DNA of 46,616 nucleotides from Saprospiraceae bacterium (GCA_029263015.1 JAJCYI010000225.1:1-46616), one strand, 5' to 3'. Positions 24,658-34,571 are shown, counted from the stretch's first letter. Translations and numbers: made by a program. The notes: generated by a model from the letters alone, not told the origin.

Positions 24658-25728
24658 ATGAACCTTGCTGTCCGTTCTTTGCTCCTACCCCTCATATTGC
24701 TTTCATTCTATTCGTGCCAACGCCCTTTTCTCTCTGGCGATGAAGAAGCTATTACTAATAATAGTGATTGGGAATTGGTTGACTATCAGTCAGAAAGATT
24801 AATACTTGGGTTGCATACGACCCCGTTCGAGTGGTATGTCATTTCGGAAAACCAATTCTCCCGTTTCGATGAAGAGAATCAGTTGTTGGAAAAAAGGACC
24901 CTGCTGTCCAACGGCGGTGCAAAGGGCGTCCCCGTTATGTCCGACAACACCTTTTTTAGGTTAACCAATAATGCCGATGCCAGCCAAGTTGCCGAGTTCC
25001 ACCTATCACGCAATCCTTCCGAAGTTTATAAAATACCTGTTGACGACCTCGTTGGGCCTGACGACAGCTTTATCGAAGTGGACATTTTCGCAAGAAAATT
25101 GGGGGCCTTCAGCAGCGATGGCACATTGTTTATGCTTCCCGTTACGGTACTCCCTGACAGACATTATGTGTTACTGATGTTCGAGATATTGCACAATCCT
25201 ACTCACGATTCTTTTTCATCTATTGAAATGGTGAAACGGATCAAATTGGAGGACCTCAGTGCCGATGTGGCCAACCTGAACAACATCCGGTTTCTCGACG
25301 GAAATTTTTACGCAATATCAAAGGAAGGAGCATGGCGGATCACTCCATCAGGTCAAACAGAAAAAATTTTCCACCAATGGATGCTTGACTGCTTCTCGTG
25401 GCAAGGTGACCTTTATATCACAGGAAACAACAGCTTCGATCTTCATAAAAGCACCGACAATGGTCTCACCTGGAAACGGCTCAATCAAAATTCTGACCTG
25501 CAATTTGTGGAAACAGCCAACGAATACATTTTTACCCACCTTGTTCTTGGGCATCGATTTAAAATGATGAGTGGAGATGGCTTGAGCACAGCAAAGGATA
25601 TTGTTTATCCCAGCGAAGGCCCCGCTCCCACTTCTGTTGCATTTTATGCCGTCGGGGCATTTGCCGATAGTTATTATTTCACGATGGACAAAGACGTTTA
25701 TGTAACGGATGAGGTGATTGTGGAATGA
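24658..25728 (+). CDS. Putative lipoprotein with beta-propeller-like features
   Basis: A 356-residue protein with a lipoprotein signal peptide: hydrophobic residues 6-19, then SFYSC with Cys20 as the lipid attachment site. The mature protein is rich in short beta-type stretches. KSTDNGLTWKRL (about residues 262-273) is a sialidase/BNR-type repeat motif (S-x-D-x-G-x-T-W), suggesting a beta-propeller. No catalytic residues are recognised. It is flanked by its own promoter and by the Hsp20 control region, so it is probably transcribed alone. Confidence 0.7.
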   Translation: MNLAVRSLLLPLILLSFYSCQRPFLSGDEEAITNNSDWELVDYQSERLILGLHTTPFEWYVISENQFSRFDEENQLLEKRTLLSNGGAKGVPVMSDNTFFRLTNNADASQVAEFHLSRNPSEVYKIPVDDLVGPDDSFIEVDIFARKLGAFSSDGTLFMLPVTVLPDRHYVLLMFEILHNPTHDSFSSIEMVKRIKLEDLSADVANLNNIRFLDGNFYAISKEGAWRITPSGQTEKIFHQWMLDCFSWQGDLYITGNNSFDLHKSTDNGLTWKRLNQNSDLQFVETANEYIFTHLVLGHRFKMMSGDGLSTAKDIVYPSEGPAPTSVAFYAVGAFADSYYFTMDKDVYVTDEVIVE

Positions 25729-25845
25729 TTTAATACAGACTATTTATTGGATTTGTCCATATTACATAACCGGAAGATGCACTTCCGTCGACTCCATATC
25801 CAGAAGTACACCTTCCGATTGGTTTCCCTTCTCTATAATGTAATT

Positions 25846-25889
25846 TGACAAAATGTCAGTTAATTTTTATATTTTTTGACAAAATGTCG
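25846..25889. promoter_or_regulatory. Two palindromic operator-like sites upstream of hsp20
   Basis: TGACA-AAA-TGTCA (25846-25858) is a perfect palindrome. A second copy, TGACA-AAA-TGTCG (25877-25889), differs at one base. The copies are 31 bp apart, about three helical turns, so a bound regulator would sit on the same DNA face. They lie 113-156 bp before the hsp20 ATG. Confidence 0.55.
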
Positions 25890-26001
25890 CAATATTTCAA
25901 ATCCTATCAGCCATTTTATCGTGAAACCCTAAGTGGAACGTAGATTGATCTGACCTGCTCGAACTTTTTATTCAAATTATTTAAACAAAAAAATTATAGT
26001 T

Positions 26002-26454
26002 ATGAGTTTGATCAAATTATTTCCAGCACCAGTTTCTAAGAACCAAGCAAATGCATTTGACGGATTTTTCAACAACATCTTCAGGGACGACTTTCCCGTT
26101 TCTTTCCAACATGGCGCTGTCCAAAAAAGTCCAGCTGTCAACATCGTTGAAAAGGAAGACAGCTACCGAATTGAAGTTGCTGCACCAGGCTTGAACAAAG
26201 GAGACTTCGATGTTAAAGTGGATCAGGATTTGTTGACCATTTCGGCAACAAAAGAAACGGGAAACGAAGACAAAGGTGAAAAATACACTCGCCGGGAATT
26301 CAGTTATTTTGGATTTACCCGCAATTTCCACCTGCCCGAATCCGTGAACGCCAACGACATCAAAGCCCAGTACAAAAATGGAATCCTTCATGTGACATTG
26401 GCAAAAATAGAGGAAGCCAAACCTGCTCCTGTGAAGACCATTGAGATTAAATAA
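26002..26454 (+). CDS. Hsp20/alpha-crystallin small heat-shock protein
   Basis: A 150-residue protein of normal length for the family. An N-terminal arm (1-40) precedes the alpha-crystallin domain (about 42-138): VEKEDSYRIEVAAPGLNKGDFDV-type opening, REFSYFGFTRNFHLPESV, and the closing motif YKNGILHVTL. Small heat-shock proteins hold unfolding proteins in oligomers for refolding by other chaperones. Two operator-like palindromes upstream (25846-25889) suggest stress control. The gene ends at a strong terminator (26542-26584) and is monocistronic. Confidence 0.95.
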   Translation: MSLIKLFPAPVSKNQANAFDGFFNNIFRDDFPVSFQHGAVQKSPAVNIVEKEDSYRIEVAAPGLNKGDFDVKVDQDLLTISATKETGNEDKGEKYTRREFSYFGFTRNFHLPESVNANDIKAQYKNGILHVTLAKIEEAKPAPVKTIEIK

Positions 26455-26541
26455 AAGGAGCTAAAACAGGAGGGTAGGAGGGCTTGGATAATGAGAAGAT
26501 AAAGAAAACGAAACATTTAATTTTCGTAAATACCTGACTTT

Positions 26542-26584
26542 CAAGCCTGTTGGAAATTATTTCCAGCAGGCTTGGTTTTTTTTT
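26542..26584 (+). terminator. Intrinsic terminator of hsp20
   Basis: CAAGCCTGTTGGAAAT (26542-26557) pairs with ATTTCCAGCAGGCTTG (26559-26574), with one G-U pair, followed by a run of T residues from 26576. Confidence 0.92.
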
Positions 26585-26706
26585 GATAACTCCCGAACAT
26601 TCCAAAACTTGTCCACCTTTATATGATCGTCGGACGTTATCAAATACACGGCATCCCAAACGCCAAAAGGAAAAAACATTTAATAGGGTTTTAGGTGTTT
26701 ATTCAT

Positions 26707-26739
26707 GGGGTCAAGACTTTGTTCTTGACCTCTTTTTTT
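26707..26739 (+). terminator. Second terminator-like hairpin before the ABC-F gene end
   Basis: GGTCAAGA (26709-26716) pairs with TCTTGACC (26723-26730), extendable by two pairs, and is followed by seven T residues on the plus strand. It separates the Hsp20 and ABC-F transcription units, which converge here. Confidence 0.65.
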
Positions 26740-26782
26740 GTTTTGAGTGGTTCTTTAATGTAGCTGCAAAGGACAAAAAACG

Positions 26783-28654
26783 CTATCGATCTTCCAATTC
26801 CATCCATCGCATTTCTTTCTCCTCTAAAGTGGATTCCAACCCTTTTAATTCTTTCGACAGTTTTTCGATTTCATCAATGGAAATACCCGCATTGGAAAAT
26901 GCTGTATGGATTTCTTGCTTACGGGTCTCAAGTGCTTCCATGTCCCGTTCTACGCGCTTGAGTTCGTTCTTTTCTTTGTTAGTGAGACCAGAAGCTGTTC
27001 GGATTTGGGGTTCAATGGATTTATATTGCTTTGGCTTTTCAAATTCCTTTTGCTGGCGCTCCTGTTCAATTTGCATGGCTCGGTAATCCATGTAGCGACC
27101 ATTGTAATCTTTGACCCGTCCATCACCTTCAAATACAAAAAGATGGTCACATAGCTTGTCCAAAAGGAATCGGTCGTGGGAGACTATAAGCACACAGCCT
27201 GGGAACTCCATCAGCCATTCTTCCAATATATTGAGCGTGATCACATCAAGGTCGTTTGTCGGCTCATCCAAGATCAGAAAATTGGGGTTCCTCATCAAAA
27301 TGGACAACAAATAAAGGCGTCTTCGTTCGCCCCCGCTCAGTTGTGAAATATAAACCTGTTGCTGTACACGGGAGAATAAAAAACGTTCGAGCAATTGCCC
27401 TGCCGTAAGCTTGCGGCCTTTATCCATCGGAATGTACTCGGCAATATCTGTGATGAAGTCCAGTACCCTTTTATCGCTTTCGAGCGAGATGCCAATGCCA
27501 TCCTGTGTGTAATAACCAAAAACCACCGTTTCGCCGACCACAACTTTACCTGTATCCGGCCGCTCTTCTCCAGTGAGCATTCTGAGGAAAGTTGATTTTC
27601 CAATGCCGTTTTTTCCGACTATTCCGACCCGTTCCCCTTTTTTGAACTTATAGTGAAAATCCTCAATAATTTTTAGGTCGCTGTATGATTTACCAATGTT
27701 ATGTAGTTCTAAAATTTTGCTACCCAACCGTTGGCCTTTTATTTCGATCTGGATCTCATCTGTTTCATTCTGACGGTGGGCTTTTTCTTTTATTTCATAA
27801 AACCGGCCTTCCCTTGCACTCGACTTGGTGGTGCGGGCTTGGGGCATGCGGCGCATCCATTCTAGTTCTTTTTTATAGAATTTTTTTGTTTTATCCAAAA
27901 CCACCGTTTCGTTCTCCGTCCGAAGTGCCTTTTTTTCTAAAAAATCAGAATAACCACCTGTGTACCTGTATAATTGAGCACGGTCAAGCTCAAGGATATG
28001 ATTGCAGATATTTTGCAAAAAATAGCGGTCGTGTGTGACCATCAAAAGGGTGATGTTCTGCTTCGACAAGTAAGACTCCAACCACTCGATCATGTCAAGG
28101 TCGAGGTGGTTGGTCGGCTCATCAAGGATCAGGAATTCAGGCTCTTCGATAAGAAGCTTGGCGAGGGCAAGCCGTTTTTTCTGGCCACCCGAAAGAATGG
28201 CGATGGGTTGCTCCAAGTCCGTGATATTGAATTTGAACAGGATTTCCTTGGCCTTGGCTTCAAAGTCCCATGCCTTGAGATCGTCCATTCGGGAAAGGGC
28301 CTCCTCCATTTCTTTCACGTCATCGGGAAAGAGCATGGCCCGCTCGTACCCCTTCACGGCCTGCACCACTTCCATTTCACTGTCAAAAATGGCCTCCAGT
28401 GCATTGTGCTTTTCATAAAGGTCAGGCTCTTGCTGCAGGAATCCGATGCGGATATCCTTCTTGAAAAGTATTTTGCTCACAGCCCCTTCACTCGGCTCAA
28501 TTCCTGCAATGACCCTCATCAGGGTTGTCTTGCCGCTGCCGTTTTTGGCAATTAGCGCCACCTTCTCCCCTTTGTTGATCTGCAAAGAGACATTCTGGAA
28601 CAGCACTTTTTCGCCATAACTGCGGGAGACATTTTCGAGGGTCAGATAATTCAC
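26783..28654 (-). CDS. ABC-F family ATPase (Uup-like)
   Basis: A 623-residue soluble protein with two ABC ATPase domains and no membrane segments. Domain 1 has Walker A AKNGSGKTT (about 36-44), signature LSGGQKKRLALAKLL and Walker B LILDEPTNHLD. Domain 2 has GKNGIGKST, LSGGERRRLYLLSIL and LILDEPTNDLD. The linker between them is rich in basic and aromatic residues (EWMRRMPQARTTKSSAREGRF-type, near residue 270). The C-terminal 85 residues form a charged coiled coil (KNELKRVERDMEAL), which favours the Uup type. ABC-F proteins act on the ribosome. No antibiotic-resistance context is seen. It appears monocistronic. Confidence 0.93.
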   Translation of the reverse strand: MNYLTLENVSRSYGEKVLFQNVSLQINKGEKVALIAKNGSGKTTLMRVIAGIEPSEGAVSKILFKKDIRIGFLQQEPDLYEKHNALEAIFDSEMEVVQAVKGYERAMLFPDDVKEMEEALSRMDDLKAWDFEAKAKEILFKFNITDLEQPIAILSGGQKKRLALAKLLIEEPEFLILDEPTNHLDLDMIEWLESYLSKQNITLLMVTHDRYFLQNICNHILELDRAQLYRYTGGYSDFLEKKALRTENETVVLDKTKKFYKKELEWMRRMPQARTTKSSAREGRFYEIKEKAHRQNETDEIQIEIKGQRLGSKILELHNIGKSYSDLKIIEDFHYKFKKGERVGIVGKNGIGKSTFLRMLTGEERPDTGKVVVGETVVFGYYTQDGIGISLESDKRVLDFITDIAEYIPMDKGRKLTAGQLLERFLFSRVQQQVYISQLSGGERRRLYLLSILMRNPNFLILDEPTNDLDVITLNILEEWLMEFPGCVLIVSHDRFLLDKLCDHLFVFEGDGRVKDYNGRYMDYRAMQIEQERQQKEFEKPKQYKSIEPQIRTASGLTNKEKNELKRVERDMEALETRKQEIHTAFSNAGISIDEIEKLSKELKGLESTLEEKEMRWMELEDR

Positions 28655-28811
28655 TTTAGGTTGGAAATTTGAAATTGAGAAATTTGAAATTGGTGATTTT
28701 CGGTTGCAGGGGCAAATGTAGGGTTTTCAAGAGACAGGAAATTGGTTTTACTGGAAATCAAAACCCTGACTTTTGAGGTAAGATGGATTGCCTGAACCAA
28801 CAATACACTTG

Positions 28812-28819
28812 TATCTTTG
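28812..28819 (+). promoter_or_regulatory. -7 box of the T9SS-cargo gene
   Basis: TATCTTTG is an exact TAnnTTTG match, 32 bp before the ATG at 28852. A TTG at 28788-28790 is a possible -33 element with a slightly long spacer (21 bp). The box supports the 28852 start over an upstream ATG at 28783, which precedes it. Confidence 0.6.
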
Positions 28820-28851
28820 CGCTCCATTATTGTCAGGCAAAACCTATTATT

Positions 28852-30492
28852 ATGAAAACCAAATCCTACTTCTTCCACCTCCTTGTTTTTTTGTTTTTAC
28901 AAAATGTGAACGCACAAACGCCTGACAGTGCTATTCTGGAAATAAACAATGTGAAAGTACAAGTCAATGCTAATGGTGCATTGTTCACCGATTTTACCAA
29001 CGGGCAGTTCATTGCCCCCCATTTGCCGGGTGAACCTGAAATCAGCACTTTTCGGGCTGCAGGAATTTGGATAGCCGGGCTTGACCCAGGAGGCAACTTA
29101 AAAGGAGCTATCCAGCTTTACAATGAAACCGGAAAAGCCGATTTCCAGCCTGGGACTTTGGATAAAAATGGATCACCATCTGGACAACTGAAAGATATTT
29201 TTCGGGTGACCAAAGAAGATATTGAAGAACACCGGGCCGATTTCAATGACAATGGCGTCATTGACAACCCCAACCCAAATGTGTTCGGCTGGCCAGCGCA
29301 AGGCAATCCCCATTTTTCACAATACAATAATGGTGACACCTTGCCCAACCCAACTTATGGCCTTGCGGGTTTTTGGGATGAAAATGTAGATGGAACCTAT
29401 GATCCATCTAACGGGGATTTTCCAATTGTGGACAAGAGAGGTTGCCATTTTGATTTGCCCGTTGCCGAAATACTGTGGTTCGTTTTCAACGACAACACCG
29501 CACACACGGAATCCCAAATGCTGCCCATAAATATAGAAATCCAATGTGAAGCTTTTGCTTTTGATTGCCAAGAGCCACTTATCGCCAACTCAGTATTTAC
29601 GAGGTATGAAATCGTGTACCGTGGCCTCGAAGATGTTGACTCTTTATTCATTGGAACCTTCGCAGATTTCGATATTGGAAATCCAAACGATGATTTTTTT
29701 GGAAGCTCTTCGCTGCACAACCTATTTTTTGGATACAACGGCGACGAGGTAGATGAAGGCGGTTACGAGAATAACCCGCCCGTCATGTCGGTCAAACATA
29801 TTCGAGGCCCATTGAGTGAATTCCTCGGGGAAGTCCCATTGTCGTATGTGATGCCAATTAATGCCCCGCTCCCGCTGAATGCTATCCAATATTATCAACT
29901 ACTTTCAGGTACACCCCAGGACTACCAGCTTGCTCCAGCCAATGGTTTTTTTTACGATGGCAATCCCAACGACCCGACAGCCACATCGGAAATAAGCGAA
30001 GGCAACACGCCGGGCAACCGCCGGGTGCTCAGTTCTTACGGTCCTTTTTCATTAGAGCCAGGGGCTGTAAATGAAGTAATAATTTCTTATACATTTTACC
30101 AAAGCCCAGGGAATACAACTTCCCAAAACCTGGAAGAAATGTACACCAGTTCGGATACGCTGGAAAGGATATTTGAAAACTGCATTAACCCGCCTCACGA
30201 CATCCCATGCTCACAGGGGCCGGTCAGCCTTTTTGATGTATCCGCAGGTAGCCTCCATGTTTTCCCAAATCCTGCAATGCGTACAATGTTTTTGGAATTC
30301 CCAGAACTTGGTTTTTCGAGACTGCTGCTCTTTGACCTGAACGGAAAGCTGGTTTTTGGGGAAACCCTTCGACAGCAGAGTCTAAAAATCGAAATTGACA
30401 TCCAGCATTTGCAAAACGGTATCTATTTTTTGGCTGCCCAAAAAGAAGATGGCACTTTTTTCCGGCAAAAGTTAATCATTGTAGGGCGATAA
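28852..30492 (+). CDS. Secreted protein with T9SS type A sorting domain
   Basis: A 546-residue exported protein with a signal peptide (about 1-21, ending NVNAQ). The central region (about 25-465) has no family I recognise. It is rich in Asp, Asn, Gly and Pro and contains ENVDGTYDPSNGDFP (about 178-192), resembling calcium-binding loops of secreted Bacteroidota proteins. The last 75 or so residues are a T9SS type A sorting domain (LHVFPNPAMRTMFLEF, then LNGKLVFGE and NGIYFLAAQ), which directs secretion through the outer membrane and surface attachment. The ATG at 28852 follows a promoter at 28812. The stop codon lies within the terminator hairpin. Confidence 0.85.
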   Translation: MKTKSYFFHLLVFLFLQNVNAQTPDSAILEINNVKVQVNANGALFTDFTNGQFIAPHLPGEPEISTFRAAGIWIAGLDPGGNLKGAIQLYNETGKADFQPGTLDKNGSPSGQLKDIFRVTKEDIEEHRADFNDNGVIDNPNPNVFGWPAQGNPHFSQYNNGDTLPNPTYGLAGFWDENVDGTYDPSNGDFPIVDKRGCHFDLPVAEILWFVFNDNTAHTESQMLPINIEIQCEAFAFDCQEPLIANSVFTRYEIVYRGLEDVDSLFIGTFADFDIGNPNDDFFGSSSLHNLFFGYNGDEVDEGGYENNPPVMSVKHIRGPLSEFLGEVPLSYVMPINAPLPLNAIQYYQLLSGTPQDYQLAPANGFFYDGNPNDPTATSEISEGNTPGNRRVLSSYGPFSLEPGAVNEVIISYTFYQSPGNTTSQNLEEMYTSSDTLERIFENCINPPHDIPCSQGPVSLFDVSAGSLHVFPNPAMRTMFLEFPELGFSRLLLFDLNGKLVFGETLRQQSLKIEIDIQHLQNGIYFLAAQKEDGTFFRQKLIIVGR

Positions 30493-30537
30493 AAAAAGCC
30501 CACCCGGCATTCCCCGGATGGGCTTTTTTTATCGCCC
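30484..30537. terminator. Bidirectional terminator overlapping a stop codon
   Basis: A 24-bp stem (30484-30507 with 30514-30537, one mismatch, 6-nt loop) contains the A7 and T7 runs inside the stem, so it terminates in either direction. The TAA stop of the T9SS-cargo gene (30490-30492) is within its left arm, and the converging protease gene ends at 30549. Confidence 0.92.
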
Positions 30538-30548
30538 TGCAATTCGTA

Positions 30549-32645
30549 TCATTTTATCACCAACATATCGTGTATGATATTCAAAGTCTCTTTCAAATAC
30601 ACATCTTTTTTTACGCCTTTGATCCACTCATCGTTCCTGGCTTTTTTGCTTTCGTCAGCAGCAAAAGCAGGCAAGTCGATTTCGAGGTTTTGGACATTGG
30701 ACACAACTTCTTCTCCAAACAGCTTCTCATACATTTCCGATTCATTTTTCCATGCTTTGTCCTGGGCTTGGTAAGCTTCAAGATTTAGCAAATGCTTGCT
30801 GTCATCACGCTGTTCTTTGATTTTCTTTGCCCTGTCATATACCCCTTTGAATACATCATTATTACGCACACGGGCGGCACTCCTTTCCCTTATTTGTGGA
30901 AGCCCATTCAATGAATAGACATCTTGGCTGTATTCCACAGGTGCTATTTGAGTCCACTGCAACGGGAATTCTTCTTCTTTTTCGCCAGTATCAATGTACA
31001 ACCAAGTATTCGGGAGCACGATATCAGGCGTCACTCCTTTAAGTTGGGTGGAGCCACCATTTACACGGAAAAATTTCTGCACAGTGAGTTTAACATTTCC
31101 GAGCGGTTTCAATTCTGGATTGCCACGCACTACTGCATCAAGGTCAAAAAAGCGCTGAACAGTCCCTTTCCCAAAGGTGGAGTTACCTGTCCCAACAATT
31201 ACCGCACGCTCATAATCCTGTAATGCGGCTGCAAGGATTTCAGAGGCAGAAGCACTAAATTGATTAACCATTACGATAAGTGGCCCATCATACTTTACAC
31301 TTGGATCGTCATCGGTTAGCACTTCCGGTTTGCGACTCCGTGATTTCACTTGAACCATCGGTCCTTCCTCTACGAAGAAGCCACTCATTTTTACCACATC
31401 CCGTAGCGAACCTCCTCCATTGCTTCGGAGATCGAGAATAATACCATCTACACCTACTTCTTTCAATTTGTCCAACTCAATAGCTACATCCTTTGCACAT
31501 CGGCGTCCGTTCCTATTTTGGAAATCAGCATAGAATTTTGGCAACCTCAAGTAGCCAATCGATTCATCTGTTTCAGTTTCAATTATCAACGATTTCGCAA
31601 AACTTTCAGAGGTGACTACGATATCGCGGATGATGCTGATCTCTTCCGTCCCCCCTTCTGCTTTTTTCACATACAAGCGGACTTTTGTATCAGGCGCACC
31701 TCGTATCAGTTGCACCACGTCATTGAGGACCATGCCTGTGATGTCCGTCCATTCAAGATCGTCACCCTGAGCAACTTTCAAGATTTTGTCACTTTTCTTT
31801 AACTCACCAGCCTTCCATGCCGGCCCTCCCACGATGATTTCGGATACTTTTGTGAACTCGCCATCTGGTTGCAACCTTGCTCCAATTCCTTCAAAACGGC
31901 CAGACATGCCAATATCAAAATTTTGTTTGTCAATCGGCTCGTAGTATTCTGTATGGGGATCAAAAATATTGGTAAAGGCATTCAAGTACATGCTCACATG
32001 GTCACTACGCTTACGTTTGCCGAGGCGGTTGTACCAATTATCAAAAACCTCAAGTACATCTTCGCGCGCTTCTGCCTCCAGTTCTTCAATGGTTTTATCA
32101 ACGTATTCTTCCTCCTCCTTCTCCTTACTTATCAACTTATCAGAAAGACGGGTCATTGTTTCCCATTTGAGCGATTGTTCCCAATACTCCCGCAGGCCAG
32201 CATCATCTTTTGCAAATGGTTTTTTGTCAGAGCTGGTCTCTATCGTTTCATCACCATCAAAACTAAAAGGTTTTGCCAAAATCTCTTTGTACCAACTTTC
32301 CGTCTTGTCAATCCCTGCTTCTTGCAATTGAACTGCCAGGTCAAGAAACGAATAAGTTCCTTGTTGCGCCTCATTGTCCAATTCCGCACGCCAACGTGAT
32401 AGTTGGTCAATGTCATGCTGGGTGAGCCATCTGCGCCCCCCATCCAAACGGTCCATAAACAAGTCATAGACTTTCTCGGAAAGTTCGTCATTGATCTCAA
32501 GCGGTTTATAATGGTAATAATTGATTTCCGTAAGGATGGATTCCATTAATGCGGCTTCTTTGTGCGCATTATCGAAGGGTGGGTAAAAAGCTAAAAACAA
32601 TACTACTGCAACTCCCAGAGAAAGCAAAATGCCCCTGTTTTTCAT
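30549..32645 (-). CDS. Tail-specific (carboxy-terminal processing) protease, Prc-like
   Basis: A 698-residue protein from the start at 32645, which places the membrane signal (about 4-22) at the N-terminus. Order: helical N-terminal domain (about 30-230), PDZ domain (about 235-330), and S41 peptidase core (about 345-520) with GIILDLRSNGGGSL, FSASASEIL bearing the catalytic Ser, and FGKGTVQ bearing the Lys of the Ser-Lys dyad. The C-terminal part matches the DUF3340-type tail of Prc. Prc acts in the periplasm, cutting proteins with non-polar C-termini, including envelope proteins and cell-wall hydrolases. It is transcribed alone. Confidence 0.93.
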   Translation of the reverse strand: MKNRGILLSLGVAVVLFLAFYPPFDNAHKEAALMESILTEINYYHYKPLEINDELSEKVYDLFMDRLDGGRRWLTQHDIDQLSRWRAELDNEAQQGTYSFLDLAVQLQEAGIDKTESWYKEILAKPFSFDGDETIETSSDKKPFAKDDAGLREYWEQSLKWETMTRLSDKLISKEKEEEEYVDKTIEELEAEAREDVLEVFDNWYNRLGKRKRSDHVSMYLNAFTNIFDPHTEYYEPIDKQNFDIGMSGRFEGIGARLQPDGEFTKVSEIIVGGPAWKAGELKKSDKILKVAQGDDLEWTDITGMVLNDVVQLIRGAPDTKVRLYVKKAEGGTEEISIIRDIVVTSESFAKSLIIETETDESIGYLRLPKFYADFQNRNGRRCAKDVAIELDKLKEVGVDGIILDLRSNGGGSLRDVVKMSGFFVEEGPMVQVKSRSRKPEVLTDDDPSVKYDGPLIVMVNQFSASASEILAAALQDYERAVIVGTGNSTFGKGTVQRFFDLDAVVRGNPELKPLGNVKLTVQKFFRVNGGSTQLKGVTPDIVLPNTWLYIDTGEKEEEFPLQWTQIAPVEYSQDVYSLNGLPQIRERSAARVRNNDVFKGVYDRAKKIKEQRDDSKHLLNLEAYQAQDKAWKNESEMYEKLFGEEVVSNVQNLEIDLPAFAADESKKARNDEWIKGVKKDVYLKETLNIIHDMLVIK

Positions 32646-33280
32646 AATCACTTTTTTTATGGTATTAAATTTATTTGATTCTTGTGAATGCATGGCCAGA
32701 CAATCGGGATTTTTTTTTAAAATTTTCCGAAGGCATAAAGATAGACAATTGGAGGCTATCTTTAGTTGCCATTTGACTGGTTCAATATTTTGAAAAAGCT
32801 GCTTGCCAATCTATTGGAAAAATTGATATACCAGCGTTGATCAAAACGAAATAGTCGTAAGACAAAACGAGTCAGCAGCTTTATTAAAAAACTGACAATC
32901 AACAGTTTCACATATTTTCCCCGTACCCGTAAGCAGGAATTCACCATATAAAAACGATAACCTTCACAATACCTTCCTGTGAAGGAAATTGTTTGCCCAG
33001 CTCAAAACGGAGATCAATATTTAACTGTTTTTAACGTCAATGGGTTTTATACCAACTGGGCAGTATAAGAGACCATCTTGTTGTCCAAGGTAACAAAAAA
33101 TATTTCTGGGTATGGCAACGCACTATTTCAAACAACATAAATACATAGACGAAATTTTAGGAAAAGGATTGCGTCGGGAGGGTTTTTGGTATGAAATACG
33201 CCATTTTTGAGCCAAATTCATTTATGGTTTCATTGTTCCATTAACACATGGTTTCATTGAAACAATAGAACAGTGAATCA
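32646..33280. other. Divergent intergenic region between prc-like and HD genes
   Basis: This 635-bp stretch has no convincing gene. A perfect 8-bp hairpin CCTTCACA/TGTGAAGG (32961-32985, 9-nt loop) lies within it; on the minus strand a T-rich tract follows. Repeats of ATGGTTTCATTG occur at about 33220-33262, close to the HD gene start. A 32-codon open frame at 33112-33210 has no recognised similarity. Confidence 0.5.
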
Positions 33281-34489
33281 ATGAACAAAAAGAAAATAAT
33301 CAACGACCCCGTTTATGGCTTCATCACCATCCCTTTCGACATTCTGTTTGACCTGATCGAGCATCCATATTTCCAGCGGCTGCGACGCATCAAGCAGGTC
33401 AGCCTGACACATTATGTGTACCCAGGGGCGCTGCACACTCGCTTCCACCATGCCATCGGGGCACTGCATTTGATGGGCCAGGCCATTGAGGTACTGCGGT
33501 CGAAAGGAGCGGAGATCACGGAAGAGGAGGCGAGGGCTGTTTCAATCGCTATTTTGCTGCACGACATTGGGCACGGGCCATTTTCACATACGCTCGAACA
33601 CACTTTGGTAAACGTGCCCCACGAAGAAATCTCGCTATTGTTCATGGAACGTCTCAACGAGGAATTTAATGGTAAGCTTGACCTGGCTATTTCTATTTTC
33701 CAAAACCAATACAAGAAAAAATTTCTCCATCAGCTCATCTCAGGCCAACTCGATATGGATAGAATGGACTACCTCAACCGCGACAGTTTTTTTACAGGGG
33801 TTCACGAGGGCGTAATCGGTTACGACCGCATCATTAAAATGCTGGCAGTTCACAATGGCGAGTTGGTGGTGGAAGAAAAGGGTATTTATTCCATCGAAAA
33901 ATTCCTGATTGCCAGGCGGCTGATGTACTGGCAGGTGTACCTGCACAAAACAGTATTGGTAGCTGAACAAATGTTGGTGAAAACATTAAAAAGGGCCAAG
34001 CAACTGGCCTCCCAGGGCATAGCATTAAACATCCCAAAATCTCTTTCCTTTTTCCTTTACCAAAATTTTTCTCTCGAAGATTTTGATAAAAACAAAGAGT
34101 TGCTCGACCACTTTGCCAAGCTTGACGACCATGACATATTCAGTTCACTTAAAGTCTTCAGGGATCATCCTGACCCAGTCCTGTCCTTTCTATCTTCCTG
34201 CATTGTTGACCGCCGATTGTTCAAAATCGAAATAAAGGACGAGCCTTTCTCACCTATAGATATTTCTGAAATCAAGAACCGAATTGAATCATTGAATATT
34301 TTACCAAAAGAAAACCTGGATTATCTGGTATTTGGAGGAGCGGAAACGAACCATGCTTATAGCACATCAAAAGATGAAATCAATATCCTTTTTAAAAACG
34401 GGGATGTGCTGCCGATGTCCCAGATTTCTGACTTTGGCATCCAGACGAGGTTGGTGAAGAAGTATTATCTGTGTTATCCGAAAGGGTGA
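33281..34489 (+). CDS. HD-domain phosphohydrolase, dNTPase-like
   Basis: A 402-residue soluble protein. The HD domain (about 45-200) shows TRFHHAIG with His56 as first ligand, LLHDIGHGPFSH (92-103) with the His94-Asp95 pair and His98/His103, and the later DRMDYLNRDSF with the distal Asp. This motif order is shared with deoxynucleotide triphosphohydrolases and the YwfO type of HD protein. The C-terminal half is a helical region without a recognised family. It probably cleaves phosphates from a nucleotide; the substrate is not evident. The small antitoxin-like gene starts about 80 bp downstream. Confidence 0.88.
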   Translation: MNKKKIINDPVYGFITIPFDILFDLIEHPYFQRLRRIKQVSLTHYVYPGALHTRFHHAIGALHLMGQAIEVLRSKGAEITEEEARAVSIAILLHDIGHGPFSHTLEHTLVNVPHEEISLLFMERLNEEFNGKLDLAISIFQNQYKKKFLHQLISGQLDMDRMDYLNRDSFFTGVHEGVIGYDRIIKMLAVHNGELVVEEKGIYSIEKFLIARRLMYWQVYLHKTVLVAEQMLVKTLKRAKQLASQGIALNIPKSLSFFLYQNFSLEDFDKNKELLDHFAKLDDHDIFSSLKVFRDHPDPVLSFLSSCIVDRRLFKIEIKDEPFSPIDISEIKNRIESLNILPKENLDYLVFGGAETNHAYSTSKDEINILFKNGDVLPMSQISDFGIQTRLVKKYYLCYPKG

Positions 34490-34571
34490 TGAAAAATTTT
34501 ATGCAGACCAAATCATCAAACACAGTCCGCATGACAAATTGCTTAACTTTGTTGAAAACAGAAATAAAATC

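Noticed and set aside
27974-28555. 193-codon plus-strand open frame opposite the ABC-F gene
   Set aside because: It is a shadow of a gene with all ABC motifs in place.
32762-32947. 61-codon minus-strand open frame upstream of the Prc-like gene
   Set aside because: It has no family similarity, an irregular basic/hydrophobic composition and no promoter.
32961-32985. Hairpin CCTTCACA/TGTGAAGG as a gene terminator
   Set aside because: No gene ends here on either strand, so its role is unclear; it is only mentioned in the intergenic entry.
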